Shown: positions 1 to 7,972, counted from the first letter of the stretch. The stretch: DNA of 23,404 nt from Mageeibacillus sp. UBA1046 (GCA_002316595.1 DCDV01000004.1:67634-91037), one strand, 5' to 3'. A program made the numbers and translations. The notes: generated by a model not told the origin, from the letters alone.

Positions 1-1
1 A

Positions 2-2623
2 AAGGACATTGAAGGCCAACAGCTGTCTCCCATGATGGAGCATTATGCGGCGGAAAAGAAGAAGAGACCGGACTGTATTCTCTTTTATCGTCTGGGAGAC
101 TTCTTTGAGCTGTTCTTTGATGATGCCTTATTAGCGGCTCGCGAACTTGAGATTACACTGACCAGCAGAGATTGCGGTTTAGCTGAGAGAGCACCGATGT
201 GCGGTGTACCTCATCATGCCGCTGATCATTATATCAACAGACTGGTTGCTAAAGGTTATAAGGTTGCGATTTGTGATCAGGTAGAAGACGCCGGCCAGGC
301 CAAAGGACTGGTCAAAAGAGAGGTTATCCGGATTGTTACCCCGGGAACGGTCACGGACGCAGCTGCTCTGGATGAGAAGAAATACGCCTATATCGCCTCC
401 ATCTATCAGGCGGGCAATGTTTTCGGTCTGGCAGCCTGCGATGTCACCTCCGGGCACTTTGAGACAACTGCCCTGATGAGTGAAGCTGCTAATAAAAGAT
501 TGGTCGATGAATTAGCACGGCTCAGGCCGCAGGAACTGCTGGTTAATGCCGGCTGCGATGAAAACCTGGCCTTTCAGTCCTGGCTGGATGAGAATGACAT
601 TGTCGTTACCGTGCGGGAGGACTCATATTTTAATCCGAAGGATTTCCCCGGTGATCTTCTTGATTTCAGCGAAAATGATTACCTGTGGCCGTATGCCTCC
701 GCGGGACTGCTGCGCTATATTGCGGAAAATCATTTACAGCTGCCGCAGAATATCAGCAAAATATATCCTTATAAACAGCAGGATTATATGCTCTTGGATC
801 AGGCGGCGCGCCGTAATCTTGAGCTGACCGAAACGATCCGTGACCGCTCTCATAAAGGCAGTCTGTTTGAAGTTATTGATCGCACAAAAACCAGCATGGG
901 CAGCCGGCTGCTGCGCAGCTGGCTGGAGCAGCCCTTGCTCAATCGCTCTGAAATCGAGGCCAGATATGACGCTGTTGAGAATTTAATTGATCAGTTCATG
1001 ATCAGAGAGAACTGTCGTGAAATGCTGACAGGGCTTTATGATCTGGAAAGACTATCAGGCAGGATAGGTCTGGGTACGATTAACGCCCGTGACCTGACCT
1101 CCTTGAAGACAGTCTTGACGAAGATACCAAAGCTGAAAGTTGGCCTGAGCGGGTTGAAAGCGGACAACCTTATCAACATTATTTCTGCACTGGATCCTCA
1201 CGAAGAGTTATGCAGACTATTAGAGGAAGCTATAGTCGAAGATCCTCCTGTCTCAATTAAAGAAGGCGGGATCATCAGGGATGGCTTCAATGCGGAGATA
1301 GACAACTATAGAGATATCTCCGAGCGCGGGCAGGACTGGCTGCTGGAATATGAGCAAAAAGAGCGTGAGGAGACCGGCATCAAAAATCTGCGCGTACGCT
1401 ATAACAGGGTCTTTGGCTATTTTATTGAAGTGACAAAATCAAATTTATCTCTGGTGCCGGATCGGTACATTCGGAAACAGACTTTGACCAATGCTGAAAG
1501 GTACATAACTGAAGAACTGAAGGAGCGCGAGGACAAATTACTGGGCGCCAAGCAAAAACTGATTGATTTGGAATATGAGTTATTTCTGGAAATCAGAGTG
1601 CAGGTACAGCAGGAGCTGCCCACCTTACAAGGCACCGCCAGAGCTTTAGCCAGATTGGATGTTTATTCTGCGCTGGCAGATCTTGCTGAAAGGGAAAATT
1701 ATTGCCGTCCTGAGTTAAGAGATGACGACAGCCTGATTATATCGCAGGGCAAACATCCTGTGATCGCAAAATTGCTGCCTGACGGCGCATTTGTGCCCAA
1801 CGACCTGACCCTTAATACTGATGAACGGCGCTGCATGGTTTTGACCGGTCCTAATATGTCGGGCAAATCAACTTATATGCGCCAAAATGCTTTAATTGTG
1901 CTGATGGCTCAGATGGGAAGTTATGTGCCGGCTCAATCGGCCGGCATAGGTCTGGTTGACCGCATTTTCACCAGAGTCGGAGCCTCTGACGATATCGGCG
2001 CAGGCAAATCTACTTTTATGGTGGAAATGACTGAAGTCGCCAATATCATGAGCCAGGCTACTCCTTCCAGTCTGCTGCTCTTAGATGAGGTCGGCAGAGG
2101 TACCAGTACCTACGACGGCCTGGCGATTGCCTGGGCTGTACTGGAGCATATTGCAGATAAATCTTTTTTGGGCAGCAGAACTTTGTTTGCCACTCATTAT
2201 CATGAACTGACGGATCTGGCAGACATTAAAGACGGCATTTTCAATTCCCATATTGCTGTCAGTGAGCAGGATAACGAAATAGTTTTTTTGCATCAGATTT
2301 TCCCGGGAGGCACGGATGACAGCTACGGGATTGATGTCGCCAAATTGGCCGGCGTGCCGGTATCTGTCGTCAATAGAGCCCGGGAACTGGTGATGCAGCT
2401 GGAGGCAGACAACAAAGGCAAGAGACTGGTGATGCGCAAAGGCTCCAAAACTCAGAAAGACCAGATCGATATTTTCAGCACTGCCCGGAGTGTGCAGGAA
2501 GCAGACAAGCTGATTGATGAAATTGATAAAATAGATGTAGATCACCTGCGTCCGATTGACGCTTTGAGTAAAATTATCGATCTCAAAGAACTGGCTGGAA
2601 AAATGAGGAATAAAAATAAATAG
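2..2623 (+). CDS. mutS: DNA mismatch repair protein MutS (5' end cut by window)
   Basis: MutS binds mismatches and small loops as a dimer and, with ATP, recruits MutL. The frame is open to the first bases of the window and reads KDIEGQQLSPMMEHY, so the usual start lies upstream and the ATG at 32 is internal. Numbering from that ATG, the mismatch-reading motif GDFFELF is at 22-28 (Phe24 and Glu26 match the Phe-x-Glu wedge; Tyr between them is Phe here). Walker A GPNMSGKS is at 606-613 and Walker B LLLLDE ends at Asp685-Glu686, followed by GRGTSTYDG. QIDIF at 811-815 fits a beta-clamp binding motif, as known near the C-terminus of Bacillus subtilis MutS. It heads a same-strand run with mutL and miaA. 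Identity is secure. Confidence 0.97.
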   Translation, partial: KDIEGQQLSPMMEHYAAEKKKRPDCILFYRLGDFFELFFDDALLAARELEITLTSRDCGLAERAPMCGVPHHAADHYINRLVAKGYKVAICDQVEDAGQAKGLVKREVIRIVTPGTVTDAAALDEKKYAYIASIYQAGNVFGLAACDVTSGHFETTALMSEAANKRLVDELARLRPQELLVNAGCDENLAFQSWLDENDIVVTVREDSYFNPKDFPGDLLDFSENDYLWPYASAGLLRYIAENHLQLPQNISKIYPYKQQDYMLLDQAARRNLELTETIRDRSHKGSLFEVIDRTKTSMGSRLLRSWLEQPLLNRSEIEARYDAVENLIDQFMIRENCREMLTGLYDLERLSGRIGLGTINARDLTSLKTVLTKIPKLKVGLSGLKADNLINIISALDPHEELCRLLEEAIVEDPPVSIKEGGIIRDGFNAEIDNYRDISERGQDWLLEYEQKEREETGIKNLRVRYNRVFGYFIEVTKSNLSLVPDRYIRKQTLTNAERYITEELKEREDKLLGAKQKLIDLEYELFLEIRVQVQQELPTLQGTARALARLDVYSALADLAERENYCRPELRDDDSLIISQGKHPVIAKLLPDGAFVPNDLTLNTDERRCMVLTGPNMSGKSTYMRQNALIVLMAQMGSYVPAQSAGIGLVDRIFTRVGASDDIGAGKSTFMVEMTEVANIMSQATPSSLLLLDEVGRGTSTYDGLAIAWAVLEHIADKSFLGSRTLFATHYHELTDLADIKDGIFNSHIAVSEQDNEIVFLHQIFPGGTDDSYGIDVAKLAGVPVSVVNRARELVMQLEADNKGKRLVMRKGSKTQKDQIDIFSTARSVQEADKLIDEIDKIDVDHLRPIDALSKIIDLKELAGKMRNKNK

Positions 2624-2638
2624 GAAAGCTCTGACTTC

Positions 2639-2722
2639 GCACGCGGGCGGCAGAGGATAGTCAGCGTATCGCACGAGGCAGAAGAGAATCAGCGTATCGC
2701 ACGCGGCAGAAGAGAATCAGCG
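2639..2722. repeat. Tandem repeat, ~28-bp unit x3, between mutS and mutL
   Basis: Three head-to-tail copies start 16 nt after the mutS stop: 2639-2670 (degenerate, 32 nt), 2671-2698 (28 nt) and 2699-2722 (24 nt, truncated). Copies 2 and 3 differ at one of 24 aligned positions. Each begins gcacg and contains gaatcagcg (gatagtcagcg in copy 1). The unit length is not a multiple of three and no reading frame crosses it usefully, so it is not protein-coding. The mutL SD lies downstream and is intact. Confidence 0.85.
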
Positions 2723-2764
2723 GCAGCAGGGAAGATGTGTTATCACGGTAAACAGGAGGATCAG

Positions 2765-4777
2765 ATGGCAATCATAAGACAATTGGATCCGGTTACAATC
2801 AATCATATTGCTGCGGGCGAAGTTGTCGAGCGGCCTGCCTCAGTAGTTAAAGAATTAGTCGATAATGCCCTGGACTCAGGGTCTTCACAGATATATGTGA
2901 CAATCAGAAATGGCGGTATCAGCGAGGTCACTGTCAAGGATAACGGCGGCGGCATGAACGAAACTGACGCTAAAAACAGCCTGCTTAGTCACTACACCAG
3001 TAAAATCTCCCGCATAGACGATCTGGAAAATATTGAAACTATGGGGTTTAGAGGTGAAGCACTGCCCAGCATCGCATCAGTCTCCAGGCTGCATTTGCGT
3101 ACCCGGGAACCCGGAACGGAAATGGGCTATGAAGTAAAAGCAGAAGCAGGCAAAATCACCAATGCCGGTATCTGTTCCTGCCCTGAAGGAACAACTGTTA
3201 CCGTCAAAGATCTCTTCTACAACACACCTGCCCGCTACAAATTCCTCAAGAAAGATAATCTGGAGGCCGGCTATATCTCAGATATGCTGAGAAAACTGGC
3301 TCTGACCAGACCTGATGTCTCCTTCCGACTGACAGGAGATGATGGTAAGACAATCCTTTATACTCCAGGCAATAATGACCTTTTGAGCACGATTTATGCG
3401 GTCTTTGACAGAAAAACCGCCGAGGGCATGATTCCTGTCGACAGCAGGCATAATCCCGTTCACGTCACCGGTTATATGTCCAAACCGGAAAACGCACGCG
3501 GTAATCGTTCGCGCCAGGTTTTTATAGTCAATGGCAGAAATATTATCTCCAAGACTTTGACAGCCGCTGTTGATGAAGCCACCCGTACCTGGTTTGTTAA
3601 AGGCCGCTTTCCTGCTCTCGTCCTGCAGATCACTGTCCCGCAGGAGCTGGTGGACATTAATGTCCATCCGCAAAAAAGCGAAGTGCGCTTTTGGAATGAC
3701 CGGGAGGTCTTCCGGGCTGTCTACCACGCCATTCAAAATACTTTGACAGCCGAATCAGGAATTCCCAGTGTGCTGCCATCAGAAAAAGAAACAGACGCAG
3801 GAAAGCAGATTGAACCCTGCGCTTTACCGGCACAAACAACTATAGACGGTCTGGAAGGCCCTCCAAGCCAGTTTGCCGTCTCATTTGATGATGGTGGCCG
3901 TCAAGACTATAAAACGCCGTCAAAACGTGCTTACGAAGGCGGAGACCGAGGTTTTGCATCTGCTGTCCGGCAAGAGGGCGATGCTATGCCGCAAGAAGCC
4001 GCTCTCAGAGGAGATGCAGGTTCATCTGATACCGACAGCGACAGGGATTATGAAAGTTTGCCCGCATCTGATCCCGTCAGAGACAGTATTGCAGATCAGG
4101 TAACTTTGACTGAGCAGGCAAAAGCTGTTGCCGGCACATCCATGGAACCGCATCGGACACCGGCTGCTGCCCTGAGGATCAATGTTCTGGAGAATGCCCG
4201 ATTAATAGGCGTCTTCTCAAATATATATATTCTGCTGGAAGCTGATGAAGATCTAATAATAGTTGATCAGCATGCTGCTCATGAACGTATTCTTTATGAA
4301 GAGCTGATTGCCAAAAGAGAACAAGCAGGGAAAAATAGTATACCCAGTCAGCTATTGCTGGTGCCGCATAAAATGAAAGTATCTGAACTTGAATCTGCAG
4401 CCTTAAGTGAACACAGCGAAAAGATACCGCCCCTGGGTTTTGAGTTCGAGTTCTTCGGCCCTGATTCGATTGTGCTTAGAGCAGTGCCGGAAGTGCGCTC
4501 TGAGCTTAATCCGGAATTAGCTTTCAGCGCAGTAATCGATGCCTGTCTCAATGAGAACATTGAACAGCAGGAGCGGGATAATGACGAATTGCTGCATGAC
4601 ATCGCCTGTAAAGCCGCAGTAAAGGCTAAAGATCGTCTTGACGATTTGGAAATCGAACGTTTATTGGCTGATCTGACCAAGTTGGACAACCCCTATCATT
4701 GTCCGCATGGCAGACCGGTGCTTATCCGCTTCTCGCGAAGAGATCTCGATAAGATGTTCCGGCGCATAGTAAATTAG
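2765..4777 (+). CDS. mutL: DNA mismatch repair protein MutL (endonuclease type)
   Basis: MutL couples mismatch recognition by MutS to strand incision. I place the start at 2765, not at an ATG 30 nt upstream, because AGGAGGA at 2754-2760 sits 4 nt before it and the product then begins MAIIRQLD like other MutL proteins (670 aa). The N-terminal GHKL ATPase has KELVDNALDSG (catalytic Glu30, Mg-binding Asn34), DNGGGM and GFRGEAL. A long acidic, low-complexity linker spans roughly 340-470. The C-terminal domain has the metal endonuclease motif DQHA(X)2E(X)4E beginning at Asp501, plus ACKAAVKA and CPHGRP. QLLLVP at 529-534 matches in place and form the beta-clamp motif QEMIVP of B. subtilis MutL. 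This is the nicking form found in bacteria without MutH. Confidence 0.97.
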   Translation: MAIIRQLDPVTINHIAAGEVVERPASVVKELVDNALDSGSSQIYVTIRNGGISEVTVKDNGGGMNETDAKNSLLSHYTSKISRIDDLENIETMGFRGEALPSIASVSRLHLRTREPGTEMGYEVKAEAGKITNAGICSCPEGTTVTVKDLFYNTPARYKFLKKDNLEAGYISDMLRKLALTRPDVSFRLTGDDGKTILYTPGNNDLLSTIYAVFDRKTAEGMIPVDSRHNPVHVTGYMSKPENARGNRSRQVFIVNGRNIISKTLTAAVDEATRTWFVKGRFPALVLQITVPQELVDINVHPQKSEVRFWNDREVFRAVYHAIQNTLTAESGIPSVLPSEKETDAGKQIEPCALPAQTTIDGLEGPPSQFAVSFDDGGRQDYKTPSKRAYEGGDRGFASAVRQEGDAMPQEAALRGDAGSSDTDSDRDYESLPASDPVRDSIADQVTLTEQAKAVAGTSMEPHRTPAAALRINVLENARLIGVFSNIYILLEADEDLIIVDQHAAHERILYEELIAKREQAGKNSIPSQLLLVPHKMKVSELESAALSEHSEKIPPLGFEFEFFGPDSIVLRAVPEVRSELNPELAFSAVIDACLNENIEQQERDNDELLHDIACKAAVKAKDRLDDLEIERLLADLTKLDNPYHCPHGRPVLIRFSRRDLDKMFRRIVN

Positions 4778-4794
4778 AGCTTCGATAAATAATT

Positions 4795-5748
4795 ATGGAT
4801 AATCTTGAAGAATACACAGATAAAAGCTGGCAAGCAAAACTACATGAATATCGCCGGAAGATAAGCCGTGCTGCCAGAGCTAATCCCGGTCATGTAACTT
4901 TGATCTGCGGGCCGACCGCCTCCGGCAAATCAAATCTGGCTCTATGTGTCGCACAGGCAATTGACGGAGTTATCCTGTCCGCCGATTCTATGCAGATCTA
5001 TCGCGGTTTTGACATAGGCACCGCCAAAGCATCTCCGCAAGAACAGCTTCTGGTTCCTCACTATATGATTGACATAGTTGATCCTGATCAGAAATACAGT
5101 GTTGCCAAATTTTCCCAGGATGCCGGAAGAGTACTGAAAGAGAGGGCAGAGGAGGGCAGGGCTGTTGTTGTATGCGGCGGCACCGGCCAGTATATTCAAG
5201 CTTTGCTGGATGGAATAATCTTTACTGCACACGAAAAGGATGCCAATTTGCGCGCCCAAATCACAGAGGAAGCGGAAAAGGGCGGGCTGGATAAACTATG
5301 GCAGGAAATTGAAAGGCTTGATCCGGATACAGCCAAAATTATGGATCCTGCCGATAAAAGGCGCATAATACGTTTTCATGAACTATATCAATTGACAGGA
5401 AAAACACGCAGTGAAATTGATCTGGAATCACGAGAACATGGCAACAAATTTAATTTCCTGCCCTATTATCTCGATCCCGGCAGATCATACTTAAACACCA
5501 GAATTGCAGCAAGATGCAATGACATGTTAAATAAGGGACTAATAGATGAGACTGCCTCTCTGCTGACCCAATACCCGGATACGACATTGCAGCCTTATTA
5601 TGGCATCGGTTATCGTGAAGCAGTCGCCTATCTGAACGGCGATTATACTTATGATGAAATGAGAGAATGGATTATAATCCACACCAGACAATATGCAAAA
5701 AGACAGCGAACCTGGTTTAGGCCACGTACTGATCTGATTCGTCTTTAA
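4795..5748 (+). CDS. miaA: tRNA dimethylallyltransferase MiaA
   Basis: MiaA transfers dimethylallyl from DMAPP to N6 of A37 in tRNAs reading UNN codons. The P-loop GPTASGKS is at 39-46, followed by SADSMQIYRGFDIGTAK, GGTGQYIQALLDGI and YGIGYREAV, all in the family order; the C-terminus ends shortly after the RQYAKRQRTWFR segment. At 317 aa it is of usual length, but about 38 residues precede the P-loop, where most family members have about 10. No upstream or internal ATG offers a better start, and no Shine-Dalgarno is seen before 4795. The gene starts 17 nt after mutL stops, so translation may depend on coupling to mutL. The exact N-terminus is the weak point; the identity is not. Confidence 0.95.
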   Translation: MDNLEEYTDKSWQAKLHEYRRKISRAARANPGHVTLICGPTASGKSNLALCVAQAIDGVILSADSMQIYRGFDIGTAKASPQEQLLVPHYMIDIVDPDQKYSVAKFSQDAGRVLKERAEEGRAVVVCGGTGQYIQALLDGIIFTAHEKDANLRAQITEEAEKGGLDKLWQEIERLDPDTAKIMDPADKRRIIRFHELYQLTGKTRSEIDLESREHGNKFNFLPYYLDPGRSYLNTRIAARCNDMLNKGLIDETASLLTQYPDTTLQPYYGIGYREAVAYLNGDYTYDEMREWIIIHTRQYAKRQRTWFRPRTDLIRL

Positions 5749-5848
5749 ATCTGAATAACTTTCGAACAGCGAAATAATATGCGTAATAGTTATTATTAGT
5801 AATATATACTAACATTTTTAGTCATATTGTGGTATTATATTAAATGAT

Positions 5849-5867
5849 CTTATGCATTTTGCATAAG
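5849..5867. promoter_or_regulatory. Perfect inverted repeat upstream of hfq
   Basis: CTTATGCA, a TTT loop, then TGCATAAG: 8 + 3 + 8 bp, exact. It lies in the AT-rich 184-nt miaA-hfq gap (5749-5932), 66 nt before the hfq ATG. No T tract follows on either strand, so it is a poor terminator. A repressor site or a leader RNA stem is possible. TATATT-like -10 sequences lie just upstream (5833-5841) but no convincing -35 was found, so I do not call a promoter. Confidence 0.4.
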
Positions 5868-5896
5868 CGACGCTGTACTAAAAGACAATGAAGATG

Positions 5897-5936
5897 AGGA
5901 GGAGGTGCTTTGAGGAAGCACTGTAAACTTGTATGA
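5897..5936 (+). promoter_or_regulatory. hfq translation leader: displaced SD, hairpin and 8-codon ORF
   Basis: A strong SD (AGGAGGAGGTG, 5897-5907) lies about 25 nt before the hfq ATG at 5933, too far for direct use. It is followed at once by a hairpin, GTGCTT-TGAGG-AAGCAC (5905-5921). If folded, the stem brings the upstream GGAG to about 11 nt from the ATG. Alternatively the SD serves a TTG at 5910 that opens an 8-codon ORF (MRKHCKLV, stop TGA 5934-5936) overlapping the hfq start as ATGA, a classic coupling junction. A stop (TAA, 5924-5926) in the hfq frame excludes an upstream start for Hfq itself. Both readings are inference. Confidence 0.5.
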
Positions 5937-6268
5937 AGGGGAGAAAACTTGAGCACTTACGATCATTAAAACAGAAAGCAATTATTTACAGCGCAAGGGT
6001 AGAGGAACATTTCCTAAATCAATGTATACGTCTATGTACGCTGGTTGAGTTGCTGCTGATCAATGGTGAACGGCACAAGGCTGTAATCGCAGATCATGAT
6101 CACAAATCAATAATTATAAGAAAAGAAAACGGCTGCCAGACCTTAGTCTACAAAAACGCTCTCAGTTATATCCGACCCCAGGTCAGCGAAAACTATTTGC
6201 AGATCGAAGATGCTCTTGAGGGGCTGTTTTCAAAGGGAGGGGCGAAATACTCCTCTTACTATTCCTAG
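5933..6268 (+). CDS. hfq: Divergent Hfq-family RNA chaperone
   Basis: Hfq is a ring-forming Sm-like protein that binds small RNAs and mRNAs. The match is an FLN helix signature at 27-29, a first Sm motif around 38-64 (VELLLINGERHKAVIADHD) and a second one LVYKNALSYIRP at 71-82, the family's YKHA(I/V)S. Position after miaA, the standard hfq neighbour, supports it. It is unusual: 111 aa against about 70-80 in most Gram-positives, with a basic extension of about 20 residues, a two-residue insertion between the Sm motifs and a 29-residue tail. By hand alignment to E. coli Hfq, proximal-face Gln8, Phe42 and His57 become Glu24, Lys58 and Asn75, distal Tyr25 becomes Leu41 and rim Arg16/Arg19 become Ile/Cys, while Asp40 and Lys56 are kept. 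RNA preference may differ. Its 3' end overlaps lexA by 39 nt. Confidence 0.85.
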   Translation: MKGRKLEHLRSLKQKAIIYSARVEEHFLNQCIRLCTLVELLLINGERHKAVIADHDHKSIIIRKENGCQTLVYKNALSYIRPQVSENYLQIEDALEGLFSKGGAKYSSYYS

Positions 6269-6862
6269 TATTCTATAAGATTCATCCTCAAAAGGGATAA
6301 GAGAATAGGCGGGATTTTCCGGTTTAAGGAAAATATGGTTTTTTTCGCGAACTAAACGCTTTACTGTGGCCTCAGAATCAATGAGTGCGACCACAATCTG
6401 ACCAAGATCAGCTGTAGGCTGTTTGCGAACAAACACTATATCTCCATCCAATATTGCCGCATTCTTCATGCTGTCGCCTCTGACGCTCAAAGCGAACATT
6501 TCATCTGAATCAGAGAAATATCCGGAGGGAACCGGCAGCTCGCATTCAATATTCTGCACAGCCAGAATTGGCAGGCCGGCAGTAACTTTGCCGAGCAATG
6601 GAATCATGCGTTCTCTGCTCATCTCCAGCGCAGGAACACTTATAGCCCGGCGTTTCCCGGACTTCATTTCAATCTTGCCGCTTTCGGCAAGTCTTTTAAG
6701 GTGGTTATGAACTGTCGATGTCGATTTGACTCCAACTCCTTTGCAAATATCGCGAACTGAAGGAGGGAAGCCGTTCTCATTAATATAATCAACTATGTAT
6801 TTATAGACAACTTCCGTGGTTTGATCAACAGTAGCTCTCGTAAAAGGGTATTTTTCATTCAT
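6230..6862 (-). CDS. lexA: SOS response repressor LexA
   Basis: LexA represses DNA-damage genes and cleaves itself when RecA filaments form. I start it at the ATG at 6862 (210 aa) because GGGAG lies 8 nt before it (6871-6875); a further ATG at 6886 has no SD. The N-terminal winged helix-turn-helix shows NGFPPSVRDICKGVGVKSTSTV, the family signature. The C-terminal S24 peptidase domain has the cleavage site Ala95-Gly96 (VTAGLP), nucleophile Ser131 (RGDSM) and general base Lys168 (ATVKRL), all intact. It converges on hfq and shares its last 39 nt with it on the opposite strand. Its promoter carries an SOS box, so it is probably self-repressed. Confidence 0.97.
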   Translation of the reverse strand: MNEKYPFTRATVDQTTEVVYKYIVDYINENGFPPSVRDICKGVGVKSTSTVHNHLKRLAESGKIEMKSGKRRAISVPALEMSRERMIPLLGKVTAGLPILAVQNIECELPVPSGYFSDSDEMFALSVRGDSMKNAAILDGDIVFVRKQPTADLGQIVVALIDSEATVKRLVREKNHIFLKPENPAYSLIPFEDESYRILGIVRGVFRPSL

Positions 6863-6904
6863 ACTAATGTCTCCCGCCTGCAGCATGCAATTTATTTGCC
6901 TTAT

Positions 6905-6944
6905 ATTGTATTATTGTTATATATTTATTGTCAAACACTTGTTC
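6905..6944 (-). promoter_or_regulatory. lexA promoter with overlapping SOS box
   Basis: Reading the minus strand: GAACAAGTGTTT (6944-6933), then TTGACA as a perfect -35 (6934-6929), an 18-nt spacer and TACAAT as -10 (6910-6905), 42 nt before the ATG. GAAC-N4-GTTT is close to the Gram-positive LexA operator (GAAC-N4-GTTC/T) and shares two bases with the -35, so bound LexA would block polymerase. No other convincing SOS box was noticed in the window. Confidence 0.75.
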
Positions 6945-7027
6945 TGTATCTTTTCTAAATTATTTCATTATGTAATAGTTATGTGTTATATTCTCCTGAG
7001 AGGCTGTTATCAATTGATTATCTCAGG

Positions 7028-7055
7028 TATAATATATAGAAGAAATCAGGGAGGA
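7028..7055 (+). promoter_or_regulatory. Likely -10 element and SD for the 7062 gene
   Basis: A perfect TATAAT at 7028-7033 is followed by GGGAGGA at 7049-7055, 6 nt before the GTG start at 7062. The -35 region is weak (TGTTAT at 7005-7010 with a 17-nt spacer). The transcript leader would be very short, about 20-25 nt. It is divergent from the lexA promoter, about 120 nt away. Confidence 0.45.
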
Positions 7056-7061
7056 CGCTAA

Positions 7062-7859
7062 GTGTCAAACATTCGCAAGCCGCAATTCGGACCTTTAGAC
7101 GAAGATACCGCCTTTTATGATGTAGATGGTTCAGAAACGGATCTTAATCAAACAGATCAGACTGAAAGAACCAGGCAGCTTCCTAAGCAGGAGAATTCCG
7201 GCATCAGAAGTCCGTTGCCATCATCCGGTATCCGGACTCCGGCTTTGCAGGTTGACTTAGAGAGCGGAGATACTCAAAAAGTATTTGAGCGTGAAGATCC
7301 TCGAATAATAGAGGACTCCAGCGCCGGTTTTTCAGAAGACACCACCGTTTTTGATCCCGAAGGCGATTTGGACTCCGGGATTGAACAAGGTGAACTGGAG
7401 AGGCAAGAATATTACTCCAGAGAGAATGTCACAGAAAGATACGGACTGACGCAGCAGTCTCAGCAAACTAAGAGAAACCATCTCTTGCAGACAAGTCATA
7501 ATTTTCTCAGAACCGGTCTCGGTAACGGCAATCTGGATTTAGACTCACAAATAATGACTGGTGCGAGAACTTACCATTTAAAAGGCTATACAACTGTTGA
7601 CAAAATTAAAAGAGAATTCCGGCGGGAAAATCGTGAGAAGAAAATCAGAAATATTTTAACCATTCTGGTAATCATAATTTTTGTAGCTATCATGCTGGTA
7701 ATATATAATCCGATCAAAGATATTTCGGAATGGAGAAAAATTTTGGGACTGGACAGCATTTACGCAGAACAGACGACAGCGGATAACGGGATTGAAAATA
7801 CGATAGCTTATGTCGAGGGAAATATTTTACCTGCCGAAACCGTCACGCCGGCTAAGTAA
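7062..7859 (+). CDS. Single-pass membrane protein of unknown function
   Basis: I do not recognise this 265-aa protein. The start is GTG with a strong SD (GGGAGGA). Residues 1-180 are polar, acidic and rich in Gln, Ser, Thr and Pro, probably disordered. A strongly basic stretch (about 181-196, KIKREFRRENREKKIR) precedes one hydrophobic segment at about 197-215, then a short 50-residue tail. By the positive-inside rule the long N-terminal part is cytoplasmic and the tail outside. Two similar acidic segments occur, DEDTAFYDVDGSETDL (13-28) and SEDTTVFDPEGDLDS (91-105), each with a Thr in acidic context before an aromatic residue. Such Thr sites resemble targets of PASTA-type kinases read by FHA domains, but that is only a guess. 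It lies alone between lexA and the ThrE-type gene, with no operon partner. Confidence 0.75.
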   Translation: MSNIRKPQFGPLDEDTAFYDVDGSETDLNQTDQTERTRQLPKQENSGIRSPLPSSGIRTPALQVDLESGDTQKVFEREDPRIIEDSSAGFSEDTTVFDPEGDLDSGIEQGELERQEYYSRENVTERYGLTQQSQQTKRNHLLQTSHNFLRTGLGNGNLDLDSQIMTGARTYHLKGYTTVDKIKREFRRENREKKIRNILTILVIIIFVAIMLVIYNPIKDISEWRKILGLDSIYAEQTTADNGIENTIAYVEGNILPAETVTPAK

Positions 7860-7942
7860 CGGATCTTATAAGACCGCTTCTAAATATCCCGTATTTTATC
7901 TATAAGGGCACCTTCTTGATATTACCGGCTGTATTCCCTCTC

Positions 7943-7972
7943 AACTTCGCAAAACTTTTATTTTGCGAAGTT
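7943..7972. terminator. Long perfect hairpin between convergent genes
   Basis: A 12-bp perfect stem (AACTTCGCAAAA / TTTTGCGAAGTT) with a 6-nt loop lies between the 7062-7859 gene (+) and the ThrE-type gene (-), which converge. It is placed as a two-way terminator would be. No T tract follows outside the stem on either strand, so the call rests on stem length and position. The rest of the gap (7860-8047) shows nothing clear beyond a short TCTTATAAGA palindrome. Confidence 0.5.

Noticed and set aside
2081..2674. 197-codon minus-strand ORF opposite the mutS end
   Set aside because: No family motifs, and it lies fully over conserved mutS codons; a frame shadow.
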